NCBI GenBank assembly: GCA_903916355.1
Contig: CAIWWN010000149.1
Coordinates: 1 to 55,046 of the forward strand
Reading direction: 5' to 3'
Source of the DNA: an uncultured Burkholderiales bacterium
GTDB taxonomy: Bacteria; Pseudomonadota; Gammaproteobacteria; Burkholderiales; Burkholderiaceae_C
DNA length: 55,046 nt
The notes beneath the pieces were generated by a model, which saw only the letters and a program-made list of their open reading frames with translations, had not been told where the DNA came from and ran no database searches. The position numbers and the translations under genes were made by a program. This document shows, one piece after another, positions 1 to 12,382 of this stretch. How positions within the stretch are numbered: the first letter of the stretch is position 1; each line of letters begins with the position of its first letter.

Positions 1-185
1 GATTCGTCGCTGGGCATCAAAGTGCCCGCATCGAGCCAATGGCGCTCATCTGCTAATAACCTCAATGCCGCCGCCGCTCGGCGCCCCATGAGTTTGGCGG
101 CCGCGATCTGGCGGTCTGAATCGCCCTGACGCAGTCGCAGCAGGGCCTGTCGGTATTGATGCATCTCGATTTTCCTTCTAGCCAT
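1..185 (-). CDS. istA: IS21-family transposase IstA, 5' part only (runs off window edge)
   Basis: Reverse-strand translation MARRKIEMHQYRQALLRLRQGDSDRQIAAAKLMGRRAAAALRLLADERHWLD... resembles IS21-family IstA N-termini. Confidence 0.85.
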   Translation of the reverse strand, partial: MARRKIEMHQYRQALLRLRQGDSDRQIAAAKLMGRRAAAALRLLADERHWLDAGTLMPSDE

Positions 186-260
186 CTCTACTCCACGAAC
201 TTAAAAGTTCTGAGAATAAAGACAGCAATGGATTCGAAATGCCCTAAATGCTTCGCCTAA

Positions 261-385
261 GTGGCTCCAATACGCCGATCATTGGGTGGTGCCAATACGG
301 CGATCATTGGGTGGATCCAATACGCCGATCATTGGGTGGATCCAATACGCCGATCACAAAGTGGATCCATTACGGCGATCCGTGA
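261..385. repeat. Five tandem 25-bp repeats (GTGGATCCAATACGCCGATCATTGG-like), IS21-type multiple terminal repeats
   Basis: Units start at 261, 286, 311, 336 and 361 with exact 25-bp period; located between istA 5' end and a ...TGACACA end at ~389. Confidence 0.85.
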
Positions 386-560
386 CACATGTCGGCAATG
401 CGCTCGTCAGGCGTCATCATGACTACGATTTTTTTGCGAGGTGGTGGGACAACTTTGCTGGGTTTTGTGTGGGTGGTCATTGAAGAATGGTTCGGATTCT
501 TTGCTTGCAAGAGACTCTACCTTGCCATTTGAGAATCGGAAAGCCTTAAAATTCCAACTT

Positions 561-642
561 CCCCAAGGAGCGTTGCAGCCCGCCGCCGTCTAGGCGTAGC
601 AGGTCAGGCTTGGGGCTTGTTCTTGCACAACGACGCTCACCT
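561..642 (+). ncRNA. SAH (S-adenosylhomocysteine) riboswitch
   Basis: CCCCAAG (561-567) pairs with CTTGGGG (609-615); GAGCGTTG (568-575) can pair with CAACGACGCTC (628-638) as the pseudoknot; CCAAGGAGCGTTGCAG...CAGGCTTGG motif; upstream of metH. Confidence 0.88.
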
Positions 643-691
643 GACTGCCCAAGGTGAGCCTGTGTCTGTTGTCCTGTCTGAAGTTTCTCCC

Positions 692-3430
<2,739 letters not shown>

Positions 3431-3462
3431 GCACGTTTCAGTCGGAGATTCGGGTTACCCCT

Positions 3463-3503
3463 TGGTTCATATGAACCACTGGGGCAGACCCGGGGTGGTT
3501 CAT
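3463..3503. promoter_or_regulatory. Putative operator: perfect 16-bp palindrome TGGTTCATATGAACCA plus a TGGTTCAT half-site 33 bp downstream
   Basis: Palindrome at 3463-3478; TGGTTCATG at 3496-3504; in the intergenic region before the ABC/DMFase locus. Confidence 0.45.
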
Positions 3504-3592
3504 GTGTTGGATAGGCAATCCGCGCCCGCATGCCTAAAGTTGCCCTTAGCCCGCAATGTTGCGTGGCATGTCACACACAGAGGGGACACACC

Positions 3593-4873
3593 ATGAAACC
3601 ACAACGCCCATCCTTGACCCGCCGTGCGCTCGGCCTGACCGGTATCGCTGCTGCCGCATGGTTCAGCACCACCGGCGCTTGGGCCCAAGCCAAACCCATC
3701 GTGATCGGTTTGCCGATTGCCCAAAGCGGTCCGGCCGGCGTGGCCGACCATGCCGATTACCTCAATGGGGCGAAACTCGCCGCCAAAGAAATCAATGCGG
3801 CCGGTGGCGTCAATGGCCGGCCTTTGGAACTCAAGGTGTTCGACATCGACATCATGACGCCCGAAGGCACGCAAGCGACATTCCGCAAAATGGTCGATGC
3901 CAAAGTGCAGGCGATTGCCTCGCCTTTTGTCTTGATCCCCACGCCGGCCATGGAAGCCGTGTCGCGCTACAAAGCGCCTTACATCCATGGCAACACCCAG
4001 CAAGCCTCGCTGGATTTGGTCAAAGCCAATCCTGCCAAGTACGGCCACATCTTCCAGATCGACCCGCCTGAGACTTTTTATGGTGCCGGTTTTCCCGCCT
4101 TTTTGGAGCAGTTGCAAGCCAGCGGCGGCTGGAAGCCGATCAACAACAAGGTGCACATCATTCGCGAGCAAATCGCCTACACCCAGACGATTTCCAAATC
4201 CACGGAAGAAGCCCTGAAGTCGAGCAAGTTCGAGCTGGCCAAAATCACCGACATCCAGTTCCCCGTGCAAGACTGGGGCCCCGTGTTGCAAGACATTCGC
4301 AAGACAGGCGCTGGGGTGGTCATGGTGAATCACTGGGTGGCTGCGGAGTTGGCCTCATTTGCCAAACAGTTTGCGGCCAACCCACTGCCGGGGGCGCTGG
4401 TGTATTTGCAATACGGCCCGTCACAGCCGGAATTTTTGAATCTGTCGGGTAAAGCGGCTGAGGGCTTTATTTGGGGCACGGTGTATGGCGCCTATGCCGA
4501 CAAACAGGGCAAAGCTTTCCGTGAGGCGTACCGCAAAGAGTACTTGGCCAAAGGCGGTGTGATGGGCTTGGTCTACACCGGTGGCGGTTACGACACCGTC
4601 AAGTTGCTGGCGCAAAACTGGAAGGGCGCTGACCCCGACAACTTTGAAGCCGTGAACGCTGGCTTGCGCAAACTCACCTACCGCGGTGTCAACGGCTTCT
4701 ACCGATTTGACAACCCTCAGCAAGCGCCCAAGCATTACCCGATGGAAGTCAAAGAGCTGGAGCAAGGTATTGCGCATCTGTTCTTTCAGGTGCAAAACGG
4801 CGAGCACCAGATCATCGCCCCAGGTGCGGTGAAACAGGCCAGCTTCAAGCCCGCGCCTTGGATGGGCAAGTAA
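3593..4873 (+). CDS. ABC transporter periplasmic substrate-binding protein (branched-chain amino acid/amide type)
   Basis: Signal peptide plus KPIVIGLPIAQSGPAGVADHADYLNGAKLAAKEINAAGGVNGRPLEL typical of LivK/UrtA-type SBPs. Confidence 0.9.
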   Translation: MKPQRPSLTRRALGLTGIAAAAWFSTTGAWAQAKPIVIGLPIAQSGPAGVADHADYLNGAKLAAKEINAAGGVNGRPLELKVFDIDIMTPEGTQATFRKMVDAKVQAIASPFVLIPTPAMEAVSRYKAPYIHGNTQQASLDLVKANPAKYGHIFQIDPPETFYGAGFPAFLEQLQASGGWKPINNKVHIIREQIAYTQTISKSTEEALKSSKFELAKITDIQFPVQDWGPVLQDIRKTGAGVVMVNHWVAAELASFAKQFAANPLPGALVYLQYGPSQPEFLNLSGKAAEGFIWGTVYGAYADKQGKAFREAYRKEYLAKGGVMGLVYTGGGYDTVKLLAQNWKGADPDNFEAVNAGLRKLTYRGVNGFYRFDNPQQAPKHYPMEVKELEQGIAHLFFQVQNGEHQIIAPGAVKQASFKPAPWMGK

Positions 4874-4964
4874 ACACCTCGGCCCCCTGCCCGGCACGGG
4901 GCCGAGGTGCAGTAATTTGCACCCACAGGGCAGAGTTTCTCTGCGCTTTTCTTCGGGACATGCC

Positions 4965-5684
4965 ATGATTTTTTCTTGTGACAACATCCACATGCACTTT
5001 GGCGCGCGCGCTGTCTTGCAGGGCATCACGCTGGGTGTGCAGCCGGGCGAGGTGCTGGGCGTGGTGGGCCCCAATGGGGCGGGCAAGACCACCTTGTTTG
5101 AAATCCTGTCGGGTCGCAATAGGCCCACGCAAGGCCGCGTGATGTTTGAGGGGCGCGACATCACGGCACTGCCACTGCACCAGCGTGCACGCCTGGGGCT
5201 GGCGCGGACCTACCAGTCACCGGTCGTGCCCGAGCAACTCAGCGTAGGCCAGGTGCTCAAAGCAGCGCGTCAAGCCTACGCACCTTACTTGACTGCGCAC
5301 CATGCGCAATGGGCCTGTGAACAGGTTGGCCTGACGGTGTCACTTGCACAAAGTGCGGGCTCACTGGAAACCCTGAATCGCCGTAAGCTCTTGCTCGCCT
5401 GCCTGCTGATGCGCCGACCCAAGGTGTTGTTGATGGACGAGCCCGCCGCCGGATTGCTGGGCGCTGAAGTGGACGAGATTGACAACATACTGCGCTACTT
5501 GGCGCAGCAGTTGGGCGTGGCCATCATGTTGGTTGAGCATCGGCTAGAGCTGCTGGCGGCGATTGCTGAACGCGTGGTGGTGCTGGATGGCGGCGAGTTG
5601 ATTGCCGAAGACAAGCCGCACCGGGTGTTCTTGCACCCGCGAGTGCGCGCTGCATATTTTGAAACCCATGCGGAGGCGGCATGA
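4965..5684 (+). CDS. ABC transporter ATP-binding protein, LivG-like
   Basis: Walker A GPNGAGKTT; DEPAAGLLGAEVDEI; overlaps next gene by ATGA. Confidence 0.92.
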   Translation: MIFSCDNIHMHFGARAVLQGITLGVQPGEVLGVVGPNGAGKTTLFEILSGRNRPTQGRVMFEGRDITALPLHQRARLGLARTYQSPVVPEQLSVGQVLKAARQAYAPYLTAHHAQWACEQVGLTVSLAQSAGSLETLNRRKLLLACLLMRRPKVLLMDEPAAGLLGAEVDEIDNILRYLAQQLGVAIMLVEHRLELLAAIAERVVVLDGGELIAEDKPHRVFLHPRVRAAYFETHAEAA

Positions 5685-6373
5685 ACTCCGCCCCCGTTGA
5701 AGTGTTGCAGGTGAGCCAGCTCTCGGCCGGTTATGGCCCGCTGACGGTGCTGCACGATTTGGACATGACGGTGTTCGCGGGTGAGCGCATCGGACTGGTG
5801 GGTCTGAACGGGCATGGCAAGTCCACGCTGTTTCGCGCCATCTCCGGCTTGACCGACTGGCAACGCGGCTCGATCAAATTGCGCGGCCAAGAAGTGGGCG
5901 GCATACGCACCCAAGGCCCGGGTCGGCACACGCACCGCATTGTGCGTTTGGGCTTGGCCCATATGCCGCAGGGGGACGCCATTTTTCCTGGGCTCACAGT
6001 GGCGCAGCATTTGGATTGCGGCGCCTACACCCGCCAAGCCTGGCGCGAGCGCGCGCAGCGGCGCGACGCTTTGCTCGACATCTTTCCGCCACTGAAACAG
6101 TTGCTGCAAGCCCCAGTTGGCACGCTGTCGGGCGGGGAGCGGCGCATGGTCTCGTTGGCGCGCGGCCTGATGGTGGATGCGGTGCTGTTTTTGGTGGACG
6201 AACCCTCACTGGGCCTGGCGCCCAAGATCAGCCGTGCGGTGATGGACGCGCTGATGCGCATTGATCTGCGCAACGGCGCCATGGTGATCGCGGAGCAAAA
6301 CATGTCGTTGCTGGAAGGCCGCTGCACCCGTATCTTGGGCATGCACGCCGGCAGTTTGAAGGGGAGCGCGTGA
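5681..6373 (+). CDS. ABC transporter ATP-binding protein, LivF-like
   Basis: Walker A GLNGHGKST; signature LSGGERRM; VDEPSLGLAPKI. Confidence 0.92.
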   Translation: MNSAPVEVLQVSQLSAGYGPLTVLHDLDMTVFAGERIGLVGLNGHGKSTLFRAISGLTDWQRGSIKLRGQEVGGIRTQGPGRHTHRIVRLGLAHMPQGDAIFPGLTVAQHLDCGAYTRQAWRERAQRRDALLDIFPPLKQLLQAPVGTLSGGERRMVSLARGLMVDAVLFLVDEPSLGLAPKISRAVMDALMRIDLRNGAMVIAEQNMSLLEGRCTRILGMHAGSLKGSA

Positions 6374-7260
6374 TGCCCGATATCGATCTGTCTTTTGTGC
6401 TGTTGTCGGCCCTCACCTTGGCCTCGATTTATGGCTTGCTGGCGTTGGGGGTGTCCATCATTTGGTCCAGCTTGGGTATGCTCAATATGGCCCACGGTCT
6501 GACCTTCACCGTGGCCGGTTATGGCGCCGCGCTGGCCGCCACCATGATCAGCGACAACGGCGCGGTGGTGCTGGGCGCAGGCATGGCGGCGGGCATGCTC
6601 AGTGGCTTGTTCATTTGTTCGGTGGCCTTCATTCCCTTGCACGACAAACCCAATTTTGTGGTGCGCAGTTTGATTGCCACTTTGGCCCTGAGCCTGCTGG
6701 GCAGCCAAGTGCTACTGTGGGCGTTTGGTCCCAATGCGCGCAGCCTGCCGCCGCTGTTTGGCAGCGAACCCGTGGTGCTGCTGGGCATGACTTTGCTGCC
6801 TGACAAACTTGGCGCGATCGGGGTGGCCGCTGCCTTGATGCTGGCCACGCTGTGGTGGATGAAGCACAGCCGCACGGGTTTGGAAATTCGCGCCATGATG
6901 CAAAACCCCGAAGGCGCCGCTTTGGTGGGCATTGGCCTGCGCAGCACCGCCATGGCGGTGATGGCGGTGACCGGTGCGCTGGCGGGCTTGGCGGCGGTGC
7001 TGCTGTCGCAAACCTATTTTGTCAGCCCCTTCTCGGGCACCACACCCTTGGTCAAAGGCTTGATTGTGGCGCTGTGCGGCGGCCTGGGCAGCATTCCGGG
7101 CGCGCTGCTGGCCGCTGCTTTGATCGGTACCTTGGAAGCCTTGACCGGTGCGCTGCTGGGTGGCCAGTATGTGCTGATGACGCAATTCATGTTTGTGATC
7201 GCGGTCTTGATCGTGCGGCCACGGGGCATTGCCGGCTTGCTGGACCACACCCGTGAATAA
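6373..7260 (+). CDS. Branched-chain amino acid/amide-type ABC permease, LivH-like
   Basis: Multiple TM helices; YGLLALGVSIIWSSLGMLNMAHG motif. Confidence 0.9.
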   Translation: MPDIDLSFVLLSALTLASIYGLLALGVSIIWSSLGMLNMAHGLTFTVAGYGAALAATMISDNGAVVLGAGMAAGMLSGLFICSVAFIPLHDKPNFVVRSLIATLALSLLGSQVLLWAFGPNARSLPPLFGSEPVVLLGMTLLPDKLGAIGVAAALMLATLWWMKHSRTGLEIRAMMQNPEGAALVGIGLRSTAMAVMAVTGALAGLAAVLLSQTYFVSPFSGTTPLVKGLIVALCGGLGSIPGALLAAALIGTLEALTGALLGGQYVLMTQFMFVIAVLIVRPRGIAGLLDHTRE

Positions 7261-7299
7261 GCACATTACCCCGCACCTCCAGGATCAGGAACTATCCGT

Positions 7300-8841
7300 A
7301 TGAACATCCCCAAATCCTCTCCGGTCATGTACCTGGTCGGGCGCCGTCGGTGGTGGCCCGTTCTGGGCGGTCACGGTGACAAGCTGTGGCACCGCGTGCG
7401 CTATCCGTTCACACGCCGCACGGTGTTGCATGTACAAGGGGTCTACAACCCCAAGACACTGGCGCGAGAGAAAAAAATCCTCAACAAGAAACCGATTTGG
7501 TGGGCGCTGGGCTTGGCCGCTTTGGCGGTGCTGCCGCCTTTGGCCAGCGTGGGCTTGGAGAGCAACAGTCTGTTGTCTGCTGCCGCCATTTTTGCGCTGT
7601 ATGCCGCGATCAATTTGGTGTGGATGCTGATCATCGGGACCGCTGGGATTTTTTCACTTGCCACCTTGGCGGTGGTGGGCTCGGCGGCCTACACCAGCGC
7701 CTGGTTGTCGGTCACGTACGGCTTGCCCTGGTGGGGCATGATCGGCGTGGGCGGGGTCACGGGCTTGCTGGCGGGCGTGATCATTGCCATTCCAGCCACG
7801 CGGCTTGAAGGTTTCTATTACGCTTTGCTGACCCTGGGTTTGGTAGAGCTGTGCCGCGTGTCGGTGGTGCAGTCCAAAGCCTTGGGCTCGGCCACGGGTG
7901 GGCTGTACGGCGCCGACAGCTATGTGCCCGACAATTTCAGCGAAATGGGCGAACTCCTGCTGGGTTACTACGCCTGCTTGGCGGTGATGCTGCTGGCGCT
8001 GGGCTTGTACCGCGCGGTCAACGGTCAGCGTCTGGGGCGTTTGCTGCGCGCTGCACCCGAAAAGCAAGAGGCCTTTGCCCAAGCGGTGGGCATTGATTTT
8101 CTGCGCGCCCGCATCGAGGTGTTCTTGATCTCGTCCACTGCGCTGGGTCTCATCGGCGGGTTTTACGCGACCCATTTCAAAGGCGCTTCGCCATCGCTGT
8201 TTGGCATGGACAACTTGCTGCTCTTGTTGGCCATGATCGTGATCGGTGGGCTGGGCACGGCCGAGGGTGCGGTGGTCGGCACTTTGCTGGTGGTGGGCAT
8301 TGACAAATTGTTGGTGGACCTGGGCCCGATGCGCTTGGTCTTCATTGGGCTGTTGATGCTGGCCACCGTGCTGTTTACCCGCAATGGTTTGTTTGGCATG
8401 AAGGCGCAATTTGAAGCCTGGCGAGACCGCATTCGCAGCCAAGCACGTGCCAGCCGTTCTGAACATGGAGGAGAGGTCATGCCTGAAGAAGCCGTCGACA
8501 TTCACGACAAAAACATCATTGCCCATCGCCGCTTTGACAAGCGTACACGCGAGGCACTCAAGCTGCTCATCACCCCCGAGGTGATCGAGGAGCACCGCGT
8601 GTGTCCCCGCGGCCAGCACAGCGACGCATTGATGCGTTTGCTCAATTACTTTCGCGTGGCATCCTTGGTCGACAAATACGCGCTGTTTGCGGAGGAGCCC
8701 TTCAAGCGCTACCGCGTGATTGCCTTGTCTGGCGTGCGCGGTGTGCCGCCACGCAGGGTGGACGATAAAGCTTACAGCGATCTGGACACGGCCTACCACG
8801 CGGTCTTTCTCAAGCGCTGCCAGGATTTGGTCGAATCCTGA
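7300..8841 (+). CDS. LivM-like ABC permease continuous in frame with a C-terminal N,N-dimethylformamidase small-subunit (DmfA1-like) domain
   Basis: 513-aa ORF; permease domain to about residue 375; C-terminal IIAHRRFDKRTREALKLLITPEVIEEHRVCPRGQHSDALMRLLNYFRVASLVDKYALFAEEPFKRYRV...YHAVFLKRCQDL resembles DMFase small subunits; an internal RBS (GGAGGAG) and ATG at 8479 precede that domain. Confidence 0.8.
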   Translation: MNIPKSSPVMYLVGRRRWWPVLGGHGDKLWHRVRYPFTRRTVLHVQGVYNPKTLAREKKILNKKPIWWALGLAALAVLPPLASVGLESNSLLSAAAIFALYAAINLVWMLIIGTAGIFSLATLAVVGSAAYTSAWLSVTYGLPWWGMIGVGGVTGLLAGVIIAIPATRLEGFYYALLTLGLVELCRVSVVQSKALGSATGGLYGADSYVPDNFSEMGELLLGYYACLAVMLLALGLYRAVNGQRLGRLLRAAPEKQEAFAQAVGIDFLRARIEVFLISSTALGLIGGFYATHFKGASPSLFGMDNLLLLLAMIVIGGLGTAEGAVVGTLLVVGIDKLLVDLGPMRLVFIGLLMLATVLFTRNGLFGMKAQFEAWRDRIRSQARASRSEHGGEVMPEEAVDIHDKNIIAHRRFDKRTREALKLLITPEVIEEHRVCPRGQHSDALMRLLNYFRVASLVDKYALFAEEPFKRYRVIALSGVRGVPPRRVDDKAYSDLDTAYHAVFLKRCQDLVES

Positions 8842-8871
8842 GCCTTCATTTATTTCTAGAGAGCACATTCC

Positions 8872-11205
8872 ATGGCGCAAATTCGCATTCACGGCTATAC
8901 CGACAACCTGTCTGTCAAAGCAGGTCACAGCGTCACCGCGCACATCAGTGCCGAAGGCGTGACCCAGGTGCAAGCGCAACTCGTGCGCTTGATTCATGGC
9001 GATGAAAACCCGCAAGGCCCCGGCTTTATGGAGCAAGACATAGAGGCCGATATCAACCGCGTCTGGCCCGTGCAGCGCCAGTATCTGCAGGCCGGCAATT
9101 TTTTGCGCGTGGAAGATACGCAAGGGCGTTTGAATGCACCCGGTGCAATCACGCTGCATGCCTTCATCTACCCCACCTTGCCATCTGAAGGGCGCCAAGT
9201 GATCTTGGGCAACTGGGACGTGGAGCGTCGCTGCGGTTATGCCCTGGGTCTGAACGGACAAGGTCAGCTGGAATTTTGGCTGGGTGACGGTCAGCAGGTC
9301 GACGCCGTGACGGCCGAGGTGCCGATGATGGCGCAAATTTGGTACTTCGTATCCGCCAGTTATGACCCGTCCAGTGGCGTGGCCACCGTACACCAAGAAG
9401 CGGTGCTCAATCGCTACAACTCGTTGCTGTCTAAGATCGTGCCCATCGACTTTCATTCGCATGTGCAAACCCGCTTGCGCGCGAGTGCCGGCGTGGGCAC
9501 AGGCTTTTTGATTGCGGGTGCGCATGACCGCAACCCTGCGCGGGGCAACTTTGTCGCGCAATGCTTTAACGGCAAGATCGACCGACCCGGCCTGCTGGGG
9601 GCGGTGGCCACGCCAGACATGCTGGCCAAGCTGCGCACCGGCCACCCCACACACCACAGCGCCACGCTGGCGTGGTGGGACACCAGTGTGGGCTATACCG
9701 AAAACGGCATTGGCGAGACCGTCCACGACAGCGGCCCTTACCAGTTGCATGCGCAAGGCGTCAACTGCCCGGTGCGCGGCCAAACCGGTTGGAACTGGAA
9801 CGGGCGCAACGACTGTTACCGCCTCTCGCACCATGAGTACGGCGGCATCGAGTTTCATGAAGACGCGATGACCGATTGCTGCTGGGCGCCCACCTTCAGC
9901 TTTCATGTGCCAGAAAGTTTGCGCAGCGGGGTGTATGCGATTCGCCTGCGTCCCACTGACGAAGATGATCACCCTGAAGCCGGTGCCATGGCCGAGGAAT
10001 ATTTGCCACTGTTTGTGCGCGCCGCCAAACCCAGCGCCCCGCTGGCCATGTTGATCCCGACCGCCAGTTACATGGCCTACGCCAACGCGCAGCTGACTTT
10101 TGAAATTCCGGTGGCCCAGGCCATCACGGCGTGTGTGCCGGTGTTCCAGCCTGAGGACATTGATTACTATAAAAACGGCTTGGAGTTCGGCTTGTCCACC
10201 TATGACCGTCACCGCAGCGGCCATGGCGTGTGCTATACCTCACGGCGACGCCCCATCATCAACATGCGGCCCAAGTGCCGCATGCCCGGCGTGGCCTGGC
10301 CTTGGCAGTTTCCAGCCGATTTGTCTATCATCGCGTGGCTCGAAAAAATGGGTTACGACTACGAAGTGTTGACTGACGACGACTTGCATCACGAAGGCGC
10401 TGCCGCCTTAAAGCCCTACAAAGCCGTGATCAACGGCACCCATGCCGAGTACTACTCAGAGCCGATGTTGGACGCCACCGAGGATTATCTGGCCGAGGGC
10501 GGGCGAATTCTGTACCTGTCGGGCAACGGCTATTACTGGGTGGTGGGCTACAAACCCGACATGCCCTGGATCATGGAGGTGCGCAAACTCGAAGCCGGCT
10601 CGCGCGCCTGGCAAGCGCGCCCGGGCGAGCATTACCTGGCCACCACCGGCGAGCGCAGCGGGCTGTGGCGGCACCGCAACCGAGCGCCGCAAAAACTCGT
10701 GGGCACCGGGTTTGCATCTGAAGGTATGGACGAGTCAGTGCCGTTTCGCCGCATGCCCGACAGCTATCACAAGAGCGTGGCCTGGATCTTTGAGGGCGTC
10801 ACCGAAGAGCTGTTTGGCGACTTTGGCCTGGGGGGCAACGGTGCGGCGGGCATCGAAATCGACCGCTACGACCTGACGCTGGGCACGCCACCGCACGCGC
10901 GCATTTTGGCCACCAGCGAGGGCTTTTCCGACAATTACCCCTTGGTGCAAGAAGAGATCATGTACAACCACCCGGGCATGGGCGGCACGCAAAACCCCGG
11001 GGTGCGTGCTGACATCGTCTACTTCACCACGCCTAACCATGGCGCCGTGTTCTCGCCCAGTTCGATTGCCTGGGGCCAGGCCCTGCCTTGCCGTGACTTT
11101 GACAACCCGGTCTCGACCATCATGAAAAATGTGGTGGATGCGTTTATCAAAGAGGGCGAGTTGCCTGGCATGGCCTACAGCGCTGAAGAAAAACACTGGC
11201 GCTGA
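8872..11205 (+). CDS. N,N-dimethylformamidase large subunit (DmfA2-like)
   Basis: 777 aa with LamG-like N-terminal region; PTASYMAYAN (Y400), STYDRHRSG (Y444) and GTHAEYYS (E526) occur with spacing similar to the 2-Tyr/1-Glu iron site described for DMFase. Confidence 0.85.
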   Translation: MAQIRIHGYTDNLSVKAGHSVTAHISAEGVTQVQAQLVRLIHGDENPQGPGFMEQDIEADINRVWPVQRQYLQAGNFLRVEDTQGRLNAPGAITLHAFIYPTLPSEGRQVILGNWDVERRCGYALGLNGQGQLEFWLGDGQQVDAVTAEVPMMAQIWYFVSASYDPSSGVATVHQEAVLNRYNSLLSKIVPIDFHSHVQTRLRASAGVGTGFLIAGAHDRNPARGNFVAQCFNGKIDRPGLLGAVATPDMLAKLRTGHPTHHSATLAWWDTSVGYTENGIGETVHDSGPYQLHAQGVNCPVRGQTGWNWNGRNDCYRLSHHEYGGIEFHEDAMTDCCWAPTFSFHVPESLRSGVYAIRLRPTDEDDHPEAGAMAEEYLPLFVRAAKPSAPLAMLIPTASYMAYANAQLTFEIPVAQAITACVPVFQPEDIDYYKNGLEFGLSTYDRHRSGHGVCYTSRRRPIINMRPKCRMPGVAWPWQFPADLSIIAWLEKMGYDYEVLTDDDLHHEGAAALKPYKAVINGTHAEYYSEPMLDATEDYLAEGGRILYLSGNGYYWVVGYKPDMPWIMEVRKLEAGSRAWQARPGEHYLATTGERSGLWRHRNRAPQKLVGTGFASEGMDESVPFRRMPDSYHKSVAWIFEGVTEELFGDFGLGGNGAAGIEIDRYDLTLGTPPHARILATSEGFSDNYPLVQEEIMYNHPGMGGTQNPGVRADIVYFTTPNHGAVFSPSSIAWGQALPCRDFDNPVSTIMKNVVDAFIKEGELPGMAYSAEEKHWR

Positions 11206-11305
11206 GCCCAGACCTTGAGTGCTGGCCATGCCCGGATCAACCCTGATGGACGCCGCGAAACAAAAGGAGTTCAATTCACTGACGACTCGCCCGAGTCGCC
11301 CTGCG

Positions 11306-12355
11306 ATGAACACCGAAACTTTTGGCAAAACACTGTTGGAGTTGTACCGCCTCGCGCGCATGGCGCCGATGCAGAATTTCCAACGCCTGGCGCTTGATGC
11401 CATCAGTGCGCGCTTTGACTTTGACTCTGCCTGGTGGGGCATGGCGTCACAGCCACCCGAGGGAGAGTTGGAAATTCACGCCTCATTGCCTTACCGCTTG
11501 CCCGCGTTCTACCCGGGCTTGTGGGACGAGATCAAAGAACAAGACACGATGGCCGATGCCGCCATGGCCGAGCCGGGCACTTGCGTGAATTTTGGTCGCA
11601 AACAACTGTATGCAACCCCCGGTCTGGCCTCGCTCATGGCGCGCTTTGGCATCACCGGTTGTTTGTGCACTGTCACTTTATTGCCCGAACTCAATCTCAT
11701 GGCCTTCTTGTCCTTGTACAGGATGGAGGGCAAGCCTAGCTTCACCGAACACGAGCGCCGCACCCTGCAGTTGCTCATGCCGCATATGACGGCGGCCTTG
11801 TCCGCCAATTGGATGCTGCATTTGGAGCGGGTGCGCTCCAACAGCGCCTCGGGGCGCGCTTCTTTGGGTGTGGTCGACCAGCGCGGTATGCTGTATGTGG
11901 CCGATCAGGCCCTCACCGCCGCTTTGCGTTTGGAGTGGCCGCAATGGCAGGGGCCGTTGCTGCCTGAGGCGTTGGTGCGGCATTTGCGCGCAGGTACTTC
12001 GTACCGCGGGCAGCGCTTGAGCGTGCGTCTGCACCCTGTGGGCAATTTGTGGTTGCTTGATCTGCGCTCCGTCAGCCATGTGGGCCGCCTGTCGCCACGC
12101 GAGGCAGAGATCGCGCAGCAGTTTTCCGCTGGCTCCAGCTACAAAGAAATCGCACGCGATTTGGGCATCGCACCAGCCACAACGCGCCATCATTTGCGCG
12201 AAATTTACCGCAAGCTGGAAGTCTCTGACAAGGCCGCACTCGCGCACAAACTCATGGACATGGGGGACGACGGCGACATCAACGTCGAAGGATTGAGCAT
12301 CTTTGAAGAATTGCCTGGCGCTCCCATGGGTTTTGGACGTTTACCGGTGGGGTGA
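11306..12355 (+). CDS. LuxR-family transcriptional regulator
   Basis: C-terminal HTH: LSPREAEIAQQFSAGSSYKEIARDLGIAPATTRHHLREIYRKLEVSDKAAL; start uncertain (ORF open from 11219). Confidence 0.88.
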   Translation: MNTETFGKTLLELYRLARMAPMQNFQRLALDAISARFDFDSAWWGMASQPPEGELEIHASLPYRLPAFYPGLWDEIKEQDTMADAAMAEPGTCVNFGRKQLYATPGLASLMARFGITGCLCTVTLLPELNLMAFLSLYRMEGKPSFTEHERRTLQLLMPHMTAALSANWMLHLERVRSNSASGRASLGVVDQRGMLYVADQALTAALRLEWPQWQGPLLPEALVRHLRAGTSYRGQRLSVRLHPVGNLWLLDLRSVSHVGRLSPREAEIAQQFSAGSSYKEIARDLGIAPATTRHHLREIYRKLEVSDKAALAHKLMDMGDDGDINVEGLSIFEELPGAPMGFGRLPVG

Positions 12356-12382
12356 GCGCGGCGGTCGTGGCTGTGGCTCAGG

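Larger units (their letters stand above)
1..389 (-). mobile_element. IS21-family insertion sequence, one end
   Basis: istA 5' end plus multiple terminal repeats; outer end tentatively the CA dinucleotide at 388-389. Confidence 0.75.

Noticed and set aside
261-385. Possible CRISPR array
   Set aside because: The 25-bp repeats are directly contiguous with no spacers and sit at an IS21 end.
286-483. 65-aa ORF over the terminal repeats
   Set aside because: It is just a translation of the 25-bp repeats and intergenic sequence.
7654-10224. 856-aa minus-strand ORF opposite livM and the DMFase large subunit
   Set aside because: Composition (His/Gln/Arg-rich, no domain pattern) is typical of antisense frames in GC-rich DNA; the plus-strand ORFs are convincing proteins.
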